Shown here one piece after another: positions 54,683-64,000 of a DNA stretch of 64,000 bases; positions within the stretch are counted from its first letter, which is position 1, and the number at the start of each line of letters is the position of its first letter. The notes beneath the pieces were generated by a model, which did not search any database, was not told the DNA's origin, and saw only the letters and a program-made list of their open reading frames with translations. The DNA comes from Elmis aenea (Eukaryota > Arthropoda > Insecta > Coleoptera > Elmidae): positions 49,792,970-49,856,969 of the forward strand of contig OX393579.1 in NCBI GenBank assembly GCA_947652605.1, given 5' to 3'. The position numbers and the translations under genes are program-made.

Positions 54683-55205
54683 CGCCGGCTTTTAGTGCAA
54701 ATTTCGAAATATTCCGCTAAAGATGTCGCCAGCTATCGGATCAACAGTCAATTGAGTATATTTTCGCAAATTTTTGGGTGGGATTGGCGCTTAAATACTT
54801 ACCAAGCAAAAAATAAGGCCTAGTCGGATAAGTGGAAGAAAATTTTGGCTAAACTATTTTGAACCGAAGCAAAACAATCTTAAATTTTGTTTAAACAAAG
54901 ACGCACCGTTACTATTCTCTTCTACACTATTATTTTAGTGTAATTAATTATTTTCGCAACTTTTTTGTAATTAATATCGTTCATTTTCATACGAAACAAA
55001 ATGCAAAATGTTTCAAAAATCTTGAATCAGAACTTTTTTCCAGTTTATTCCGAACTTCGTGGCTTCCTACTTGGACTTTGGACCATATGGTTTGTTCGGA
55101 ATTTGGCCAAAAATTTAAGAAATTGATACTTAATGACAGTCAATCCGATAGCTGGCGACATCTGGGACAAAATGTGGCGATTTGCACTAAATTAAATTAA
55201 AATGC
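54683..55205. mobile_element. 520-bp foldback element, GTCGCCAGCTATCGG arms
   Basis: TTTAGTGCAAATTTCG, GATGTCGCCAGCTATCGGAT and AACAGTCAATTG on the left are inverted on the right (GACAGTCAATCCGATAGCTG, GGCGATTTGCACTAAA). It directly abuts the next foldback element. Confidence 0.72.
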
Positions 55206-55206
55206 A

Positions 55207-56597
55207 TATAGCGTGCGCCAATAGTGCGATAAAGTCCATTATTGCCCTATAATGTCAACTAATTAAAAAAAAGTTTTTAATGAAACTTATAGTATTTCTG
55301 GACGTGCATGTTTTGAAATTAGTTTCAAGTATACAGGGTGTTTCATAAAAGTGGGGCGTCACTAAAGGTATTTTTTTTAAATTGAACACCCAGTATATTT
55401 TTGCAAAATCGAATTCAGCAAGAAAATCTCCATATGACAGTGTTTTGTTTTTTTGTTAATTTTTTTGCGACGTTGCCAATTTATCTCAAAAATCTTTGAA
55501 TTTCCAGAAAAACAGGGTACAATACTTGTCAAGAGCACAACGTTATGAATAATAATTGGCAAATGATATTTTGTACATACAAAGTCAAAAGGTGTAGTTA
55601 TAGTCTAAATACATCAAAATTAATTTATATTATACAGGGTGTTTCTTATAGATGTGCCAACTTCCCAATTTTCAAACATCAATAACTTTATTTTTTCAAA
55701 TGGAACACCCTGTATATTATTAGGTCATTTTGTTGCATTTTTGTTTTTCTTCAACTTTTCTTAATACTTACCTATTTATTCTTATAAGCGGTGTGTAGGA
55801 ATTTCCCAGTTTTCTCGGAGTAGGCCCCGACTTTGACAATAGAAACAATAATTTCTGTAGTAACAAATGTCAGAGTAAATTGCTGTCAATTGTTAAAACA
55901 TAAATAAATGAGTATAACATATTGAATATGAATTTTCCAAAAGAAGAATTGATTGATACGGTCTATGTTCAGGGTGGCTTGTTTTCGATGCCCATACAGG
56001 GGGGGTATCTCGGTTATTATCAGAGATAGAAAAAAACCAAGTACGTAGTCTCGATTTCTTTTTTCGAGAGGAATTCATTGTCGTAAACAGATTTTTGATA
56101 TCTATTTTAATTTTCGAAATACAGCCAAAAACCGATTTTTGTCAATTTTCGACAATTTTAAATATCTCCCTGTATAATATAAATTCATTTTGATGTATTT
56201 AGACTATGACTACACCTTTTGACTTTGTATGTACAAAATATCATTTGCCAATTATTATTCATAACGTTGTGCTCTTGACAAGTATTGTACCCTGGTTTTC
56301 TGGAAATTCAAAGTTTTTTTCAGATAAATTGGCAACGTCGCAAAAAAATGAAAAAAACAAAACACTGTCATATGGAGATTTTCTTGCTGAATTCGATTAT
56401 GCAAAAATATACTGGGTGTTCAATTAAAAAAAAAATACCTTTAGCGACGCTCCACTTTTATGAAACACCCTGTATACTTGAAACTAATTTTAAAACATGC
56501 ACGTCTAGAAATACTACAAGTTTCATTAAAAACTTTTTTTAATTAGTTGACATTAAGGGCAATAATGGACTTTATCGCACTATTGGCGCACCCTGTA
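55207..56597. mobile_element. 1.4-kb foldback element GCGCCAATAGTGCGATAAAG
   Basis: Left GTGCGCCAATAGTGCGATAA and right TTATCGCACTATTGGCGCAC, then CCTGTA. The arms run about 430 bp and include TACAGGGTGTTTCATAAAAG with its inverse, ACACCCAGTATATTTTTGCA and its inverse, and ATATGACAGTGTTTTG. A further TACAGGGTGTTTC lies at 55634 near the centre, so there are at least two shells. Confidence 0.85.
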
Positions 56598-56599
56598 GA

Positions 56600-58480
56600 T
56601 TACATACAGGACGCGAACATTAAGTAAAGCGTTCTAATTTCGATTCAGCAATTGCCTAATGCCTAATTAAATATCACTGATCTTTTTTAATCGAAAATCT
56701 CTGTTAAAAATACTAAACCAGTTGTAGGTTTTCGTATCTTGATCAGTAGCAATTTTAATAATTTTGAATACACTTATTAAATTAATAATTTATCAATGTA
56801 TAACATATAACATTTATAAATTAGACTACTATTGACGAAGAGACTGGAGTCTCGAAACTGGACGAATTATTTCAACAAGAGACAATGTGATTCATAATTA
56901 AACTTATTTATATTGTATTTTAAAATTTTATTTAAACAAATATGTGTTTTTGCTATCCCCAAATAACTGAACATTTTGGTTTGGATATTTATTTTCGCTG
57001 CTTTTTCAATGTAAATAAAATTCCTGCTATTATGTAGGTACAAAAAAAAATATTTTAAAATTCAGTGAGATAAATTTATCCATTCAAAAAAACGCATTCA
57101 AACCCAAAACCCACAAAATGGAACAACCCAATCCAGTTTTGTATAAATTATCTTACAACCAGGGATGACGAGAGACGTCGCCGGCACGGGGGGAAAATTT
57201 TAGATTGACCTTCCCAAGTAAATACATTTTTTGAAAATTTATTTACAAAAAAACAAACTGGGAATTTTTGTAATTCTGTTCCATTTAATAAATAAGACTT
57301 TTCTTGCTATGTAGAAATTTTTTACCCAAAATGTCCGTTTATTAAGTAGACTATTTTTAAAAATGATACATTAATTACTAAAAATTTTGAAAAGGCGTCA
57401 TTTTTAAAATGCGCCTCAGGCGTCACAATTGATTGGCCCGGCTCTACCAGTGTACAATCTTTTTTCATTATTACAGGAACTGGTAAAAAAAAGTTTAAAT
57501 TTCATATTGTACGTCTAGTATTACGTTAAGATTATAGATTATTGTAAAAACTTTTTTGTTTGCGGTTGACCAAAGTGGCAAGTGAATCACTTATCATTTC
57601 AGGGTTATAACGCGCGCAACTAATCAAACAATATTATTTTTCAACGATAAATGTTATAATAATATTGTTTCATAACAAACACAATACGAATAACAACAGA
57701 ACAATCAAGGCTTTAAAAATCCTTTAATAGAAAAATAGGAAAATGCGTAATGATCATAAAATACAAACAACACTATCTTTCAAATAAACAAATTGTTTAA
57801 TTTACAATAATTTTCCATTGCTTAGGTTATTTTTTTGATAGGTTATAGGTTCTTACCTTCTTTAGCGCTTCTTAAGGAACTTGTCACTTAAAAAAATCAT
57901 CTAATAGGTTATTTTATTGTTTTCATGTTTGTTTAAAACGTCACTCATCATATTTAAATAATTTTTTTACAGCGTAACAATTTTGACAGCAACGAGCTAC
58001 TGGTTATTTTTTGCAAGGGCAACAGCTGACCGTGTTTAGATCAAAATGTCCTTGGATCTAAAACATCAAGATCTAATTTTATTTTAGTCAAATAATTATG
58101 TCCTGTAACCTGTAACTATATATTTCGTGCAATTTTTTTTTTTTTGTAAAGATTACCCTTTTAATTTTAAAGTCGTTTCGCTATTTTCCATGAAGAAAAA
58201 CGCAAATAAAATTGTTAGACAGCTGGACAGCGCAGTATTTTTGCTTATTGTGCCCAAAAGCACAAATATTGCACTGTCCAACTATTTTCAAGGTTTTTTC
58301 CTTGGACGTTTTGGTTATCAAAGCGTTTTTTTTTGACAGTTTACAGAAATCCAATTTTGACAAAAAGTGGCTATACCTAATCACTGTTTTTAGAAAAAAA
58401 AAAATTAGACCAACTGATACAAAATGTTTCATTGATATTGAGGGCACCATCTGTGGGTGAAGACTCTAATACTACCTAGA
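56600..58480. other. AT-rich intergenic region, no gene recognised
   Basis: No credible exon on either strand. GAGAGACGTCGCCG near 57170 is shared with 8350 (dispersed repeat). GAGACTGGAGTCTCGAAAC at 56840 is a small hairpin. Confidence 0.45.
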
Positions 58481-58837
58481 GAGCGGACCCGCGCGGAGTT
58501 TAAATGGAGGATCGATATACCGATTCCTGGAAGCAATTTCAAATTTGGAATCAGGGGCGTGCGAAACTATGTGCAAGGGGTGAACAGCACCTGGGCCGCA
58601 AAACAATGAATAAAAGAATAAGATGCTCTCGGTTTTAATTTTAAAAATTGCAATTCAGAAGTGTACTGATGAAAAAATGTTGACAAAATTGTACATTAGA
58701 ATTCTTGCAACGCAAAGTATAAAATGCGATGCGTCCCTGTTTGATAGGGGGAAAACTGGGATTGTGACCCGGGCAGCAACTACCTCTGTCGCCCATGTTT
58801 TTTGTTCTTAACATTTTTTTAGTTGTCATACCTCATA

Positions 58838-59756
58838 CCGTAATCGGGGGCTACTTGCACACCATTTTATCACTTTTTTAAAGGCAATTCTGAAACTAAT
58901 CGATATTTTGATTTCAAATAAATTTGATTTTACCGAAAATAGCAATATACAACACCTAAATTATCCAGAGGCTCTAATTTGAATACAGTTTTGAAAAAAA
59001 TAAATAAAAATGTGGTGACCAAGTAGCCCCGGGGTCACACTCGAAAAATTTAATAAAACCAACAATATAAATGCATTTTGTGATCATGTTAGCCCAAATT
59101 CAATTGTAACAAGTAAAAAAGTCTTTATATACATATTTTTTTGTATAATTATCAGTCATTTTATCGAACTTTGTTGATAATAAAGAGAACACAAATTTAG
59201 AACAATCATTTTTATTGCAGGTTGTTTCTTTGGATAAACGAATTAAGGAAATCCTCTCCAGGGATGTTGTCTTTGAAAAACGAACTGTTTTTTCCTCTTT
59301 TTTAAGATATTTTGAAATAAAAGTCCTTACATCCAGCCTAGTTAGGGGGAAACCCCAATTGGCGACAACGCCAAGTGTCTCCGCTATGGTGGCCTCCTCT
59401 TCGCCCCAAAAAAACTCTTGGATGACCAACTGACCCCAAATTCTTTCCAAGAACCTTCCTAGCTAATGTTGACCGAGGCACTTTATAGGTTTTTGCTGCG
59501 TTTTTTTGACATTCCAGCTTGAACGGCTTGTATGGCATTTTCCAAATCCTCGACTTTAAAATTACGATAAGGTTTGGAACCGGGAGTTCTTTCGTAATTG
59601 CGCACCATTTTTATTCAGAAGTTACCTGTCACAAACGATAAGAACATGCCAAAACCGAGAAGAAAAAACAAAGTAAAATGTAAACAAGTAAAATAATAAA
59701 CAATAAGCTGGGTGACCAAGTTACCCCGGGGTGTTCAAGTAGCCCCGGTTTACCGG
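58838..59756 (-). pseudogene. pogo-type DNA transposon relic
   Basis: Flanked by TA (58836-58837 and 59757-59758). The left end CCGTAATCGGGGGCTACTTG and the inverse of the right end CCGGTAAACCGGGGCTACTT match, and CCAAGT(A/T)(A/G)CCCCGGGG subterminal repeats occur at both sides. The minus strand encodes the start of a CENP-B/pogo transposase: ATG at 59608 (MVRNYERTPGSKPYRNF), a psq-like helix-turn-helix (AAKTYKVPRSTLARKV), then EEEATIAETLGVVANWGFPL and TRLDVRTF. At least two frameshifts separate these blocks and the catalytic DDE domain is absent. It is an internally deleted, inactive copy. Confidence 0.85.
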
Positions 59757-59946
59757 TACATATTTTTCTTCTAAGTTTAGTGTATTGATAAACAAACAAA
59801 AAATTATAGAGAGCTTGAAAGAGCCACGTAAAATAATTCTAAACAATGTGTAATTACCCTTTTTCTTGGAATTTAAAGCTATTAAAATGGTGAAATTTCA
59901 CTTATTTATAAACATCATTAAAATTATCAGTAAGTATCATTATGAA

Positions 59947-61108
59947 AAATAAGTTGCTAATGTTTGTGCTTAATAATAATCTGAAGAGAAGTTGGAAATA
60001 CATCAAACGGTATCTGAGAAAATTAGGAAAAACCGGGAAATGCGATGTTTGAAAATCGTCTATAACTCCTTTGAACTATAAAATATTTCAAATGTGTTTC
60101 CATGACAACCAATCAACAAACTGAAAGTTTTGAAAGCCTATAACTTGTCACATTAATAAATTCGTAAAAATGAACTTTAACAACAAAGTCAAACGCGATA
60201 TGCTGCAAATTTTTCATACCGTTCTTTTAAGTTTTGTTATACTTTATCACATGCTTTTAATAAATTTACTTAAGTTCCTATTTAACGTTGAAAAATGGTG
60301 TTTTTTCCGGATCTGTTTGTAATAAAAATGTTTTTTCTACTTTCATCTGAAACTTTTCTACCATATTATCTTCTGGGTTTGGCAAAAACCCCATATTTCC
60401 CCAAGTATCTGTCCAACGTACAAAAATATGTGTTGTCTTCTTTCTGCATATCGTTGACTTGACAATATAGCATTCCTATTCAATGCATAAAAAATTCGCA
60501 GTATATCGCGTTTTTCTTCGTTATTAAAGTTCATTTTTACAAACCTATTAATGTGACAAGTAAGGGGCTTTCAAAACTTTTAGTTTTTTGATTGGTTGTC
60601 ATGGAAACAACATAAACTACAACGACCGGCCTACCTGATTTATAACGGTTATTGTTTAAAACCCTTTTTTTTAAATTTTGACAATGAATAAAGAAGTAAA
60701 ATACCATGTGTGATACATCAATGGATTCAGAAAAATAAATGCTATTTGATTATGTAAATAGCAAAAATTGCGCCCATAAGAAAAAATAAAGTTGGTTATC
60801 ATAAAACAAAAACGAATCGACCTAGAATAAATTAGTGACTACTATCCGATGCGGCTTAAAAAGTTGCTTGGGCAATGTTGTTACACATTTAAAATATTTT
60901 ATACTCGGTATACTCCAAAGAAGTTACAAACTATTTTCAAAAATCGTATTTTTTGGTTTTTCCTAATTTTCTCGGATATCGTTTGGGATATTTCCAATTT
61001 CTCTTCGGATTATTAATGAGCACCAAATTAAGCAACTTTACCAAATTTAAACCTATACTCTAGCTATTATAATAAGCGAGATCGCCCTCGAATTTGAATC
61101 ACCCTGTA
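59947..61108. mobile_element. Foldback element (relative of 30726-31122), left tip lost, expanded
   Basis: The right end GAATCACCCTGTA and the arm blocks GAGAAATTGGAAATATC, TTTCTCGGATATCGTTTGG and TAATAAGCGAGATC match the 397-bp element. Its centre instead holds a second hairpin (60090-60610: CCATGACAACCAATCA, AAAATGAACTTTAA, GTCAAACGCGATAT and inverses). Confidence 0.75.
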
Positions 61109-61448
61109 TAGTTCTGTAACTGCTTCATTTAATAAAAGTGTAATACCGAATATCTCACAAGCAATTTGAAATACGTATAATCCAATTAAAAAAGGACTAG
61201 TGGCCTTTAAAATATTTTTATCAAAATAAATAAAATATTTATTTAGTGGGAACTGGGATAAGTGTTTACTGGGACACCCTGTGTAGTCATGAACTAATAA
61301 AAGTTTAAAAAATTAAAATATTTATTTACACAATTTTCTTTTAACAATTTCGTTGCAAAAATATTTACAACAATAAATTTTATTTACAACAATAAATATT
61401 CTACAAGGTAACTAAGTGTACGTATACATTTTTCTTATAAACTAGTAC

Positions 61449-61967
61449 TCAAAGAGCCCCCGTTAATGCACGGATGGAAAAATCAGTCAGTTTCGTAGGT
61501 TTTTGGCTCTTATTAAGACTCAGATCTTGAGGAATGCAGGAAACGGAACTGGGGTGGGAAAGAAACAGAGGATTCGACCAAGTCGCCGGAGGATAAGGAA
61601 CATATTGCGGAAAATAATATGCACGTGTTGTAGGACTTGGTAATTGGTAAGGATATCTATAGTTGTAGTAAAAAGAACTTTGGGTTAGTAAATTCGAGTT
61701 GGGGTAATACGGAACGAAGCGGGGTGGTGGGGTGTCGTTTAGGATTACTTCAGGCGAAGACGTCGGGGATCTTTGATCATCTTTGCAATCCGAAATTACA
61801 GATGATGTTGCTGATGGTGGTCTTCTTTTACATTCTTGCTGTAAGTCTGTGTCTTCGGACGAGGATTCATCGGCATGTCTTTTTCTTTTGCAGCGCGATT
61901 GGCCGTTTTCGCGGAAACCTTTTGCGAAAGGATTGTTGTCGATCTTTAGTTTGGTTATTTTTTCGTT
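61449..61967 (-). CDS. Doc: Dorsocross-like T-box factor, last exon
   Basis: The acceptor TTTTATTCCAG precedes 61967 and the exon opens in phase 0 with NEKITKLKIDNNPFAKGFRE. This is the end of a T-box DNA-binding domain, whose C-terminal helix contacts the minor groove. NGQSRCKRKR follows directly, the form I associate with Dorsocross; optomotor-blind, H15/midline and vertebrate Tbx2/6/20 diverge at these positions. The rest (about 145 residues) is a Pro/Tyr/Ser-rich tail with SSEDTDLQQECKRRPP, RFVPYYPNSNLL and a terminal FSIRALTGAL, perhaps a short co-repressor-type peptide. The start and most of the T-box lie beyond the right edge. A minus-strand AATAAA is at 61379-61384. Confidence 0.8.
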   Translation of the reverse strand, partial: NEKITKLKIDNNPFAKGFRENGQSRCKRKRHADESSSEDTDLQQECKRRPPSATSSVISDCKDDQRSPTSSPEVILNDTPPPRFVPYYPNSNLLTQSSFYYNYRYPYQLPSPTTRAYYFPQYVPYPPATWSNPLFLSHPSSVSCIPQDLSLNKSQKPTKLTDFSIRALTGAL

Positions 61968-62171
61968 CTGGAATAAAAACAAAGTTTTAGTATCACATTT
62001 ATTTTTAGGTTTTTAAAATTTGTGTGCTACAGCAAAATTTTGACTCAATGAGGTAAAATTTTCTTGAAATAAAAATATTTACAGGGTGTCCACCTAGTGC
62101 CTATTTCCTTTATAGCTGATTTATTATTTAAAATAGAAAAAAGTTTAAAAATAAAATTTGTTGGAGATCAT

Positions 62172-62782
62172 GTACAGAGTGGTCCAAATTCGATGGGTAT
62201 CCCGCTTAATAGTCAAGATAGAGAAACAGTTAAATTATCAAAAATGTGCAGTTTTTTGGGACAAACTCAGAATTGTTTTCAAAGATATTCTATCATTTCC
62301 GGCTTTTGAGTTATTAAAGAAAAACTGTTTTTTTTGTTATATTTATAATGTGTCATATCTCTCTTATTGTTGTTAATATCAAAAAAGTTTATGATGATTA
62401 TTTATAGACATCTCTATGTAGATTTTGATAGCACTAAAAAAAAAATTTACACTGGCCGTTAAAAAGTTATGACACAACTTTCCTTTTTTTAAATGGCTAT
62501 CAACTGTTTTAATTCCTTATTTTTTCGTATTTCAAATATATTAGGGTTGATGTGTTTATTTTCGATAACACGCTAGTTATAAAGGTTTTTAAATTTTTTT
62601 AAAGATGAAAAATAAAAAGTAGGCTGTGAAAACAAAAAAACAACAAGAAAAACCGGAAATTATAGAATATATTTGGAAACTGTTCCCAAAAAACTGCACA
62701 TTTTTGGTAATTTAACCGTTTCTCTATGTTGACTGTTAAGCAAGATACCTATGTAATACCATCGAATTTGGACCACCCCGTA
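62172..62782. mobile_element. Foldback element, GGTCCAAATTCGATG family
   Basis: TACAGAGTGGTCCAAATTCG on the left and CGAATTTGGACCACCCCGTA on the right. CCGCTTAATAGTCAAGATAG and its inverse lie inside. About 610 bp, in the T-box gene intron. A separate TACAGGGTGTCCACC start at 62083 lies just upstream of it. Confidence 0.8.
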
Positions 62783-64000
62783 CTTCATAATCTAAAATTA
62801 TTTTCAGCTATGTTGCCGCGCACCGATTTGTAATTTTTTTACTTTAAATACAACGCCATGTATAGTTTTTACTTTTTAAATTCCAAATTAAATTCTTTTT
62901 TAAAAATGTTAAAAGGTTTTTGTACCTAAACTTGTTTTGGAGTTATTTAGATTTTTTGGAAAATACTATCGGATACAGATCTTAAGGTAAATATTTTTAT
63001 TTAGCGATTTAACAACGCCAATATAAAATAACTTGAGTGTTTTGTTAACAATACTGTTAAAGTGCCTTCTGAATAGCCAAACTCTTAAAATAATACACAG
63101 GGTGTTTGTTTTTGTCGGCCCATTTAGCTAAATTTTAAACACGAATAGGTCGATTTTTAAAAAAAAATTTACATTTTCGTGTAGATAATTTAATTGAAAG
63201 TGTTTTATTTCTAAAACCAATATATCTCGAGTTTTTTAATACCTAATAATTTGTAGGTAAACATGCAATATTTGATAGAATCAAAATAGTAAGCTTTGAA
63301 AACAATTGTTTCGAATTTGTTTTAAGCTTTGTTAATTTAATTTTTGTTTTTTGGCAGATTGGTAAAAAATATTGAAAAACATTAAATTCGATTAATTATA
63401 ATTAAATGTGCAACCCCTAAAAGTTTATGTGTATTAAAAATCTATATCCACCCCAAAAAAAGACGCCCAAAATGGAGCTGGGAATATTTTTTATAGTTCT
63501 TTAGTGTTTTCTACACAACTTATTGGTTCGTATGCAATTATTATTTAAGATAGACCAATGAAACTGTTTTAACTCCACCATTATTTGAGATTTCATTATT
63601 TTTATGCAAGTGCATCCTTACAATTTCGTTATTTTGACTTGTACAAGAGCAACTAGGGTTAATAATAAATTTATCGTACTCTTGCTTAAAATTTACTTGC
63701 ATGTATTGCTAAACCAGGTGATCCAGTTTGACTGTTGCACGTTACACCCCTGCAACTTTGTTATTTTAAGTGGAAACTGCTATAGGCCTTATATTTTCGT
63801 GATTCGCAGGAAATTTTCTATCAAATGGCGTCAAAATGTTTTTTATACGATGACGGACTTGCGATAGTCAACTTTTTTTTTGAAATCACGTAGGATCCTT
63901 TTTTTTTATTGATACTGATAGAAAATTAAATTTTAAATCCGATAAAACATTAAAAAAAAAAAACTAGAATACATAAAAAAATTTAACAAAAATGGGTTTA
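62783..64000. other. AT-rich T-box gene intron with one partial inverted-end element
   Basis: ACACAGGGTGTTTGTTTTTG at 63095 looks like the left end of another foldback whose partner is outside the window. No T-box exon was found here. Confidence 0.4.

Noticed and set aside
59100..59608. Intact pogo transposase gene
   Set aside because: At least two frameshifts interrupt the reading frame and the catalytic domain is missing.

Overview
The window is nuclear DNA from an insect: very AT-rich, with short-exon, intron-rich metazoan genes and dense nested DNA transposons. Protein content (paxillin, RNF185, a Cys-type SelM-like protein, Kidins220/ARMS and a Dorsocross-like T-box gene) fits a holometabolous insect, possibly a beetle. 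The order is an inference, not something the sequence proves.

Layout. 1-2100: 3' scrap of a non-LTR retrotransposon and a dead mariner. 2104-9937 (+): 3' part of the paxillin gene (LD4, LD5, LIM1-4), with two mutually exclusive last exons. 11386-11843 (-): a small two-exon coiled-coil gene I do not recognise. 12464-13157 (+): RNF185-type ER-membrane RING ligase. 14667-15057 (-): complete two-exon SelM/Sep15-family protein with CPGC in place of the Sec motif. 16491-42982 (-): apparently complete Kidins220, which I assembled as 25 phase-consistent coding exons (about 1886 residues: ankyrin repeats, KAP P-loop NTPase with four membrane segments, SAM-like domain, PDZ ligand ETKV). 51713-51865 (-): a lone phase-0 coding exon, probably an alternative first exon of Kidins220. 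61449-61967 (-): last exon of a Dorsocross-like T-box factor whose other exons lie beyond the right edge.

Repeats. The introns and gaps are crowded with long foldback elements bounded by TACAGGGTG...CACCCTGTA; hAT-type elements with 8-bp target duplications (CAGGGATGG, CAGGGTGAAT, CATGGGCGTCC and CAGGGGTGCGC families); a Helitron-like insert; a tRNA-derived SINE; a pogo relic; mariner and non-LTR relics; and two kinds of tandem array. One array is a 7-bp GACGAMC-type repeat carried inside two copies of one foldback family. The other is a ~31-bp repeat 5' of Kidins220. Nesting is repeated and well resolved. The most striking case is two hAT copies that carry different foldback elements at the same internal position, 144 bp from the left end.

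The genes are ordinary conserved cell-biology genes (adhesion scaffold, ER quality control, neurotrophin/ephrin-type signalling scaffold, mesoderm or amnioserosa-type T-box factor) and form no operon-like unit. What is unusual is the transposon architecture and the alternative exons. I saw no CRISPR array, rRNA gene or intact tRNA gene.
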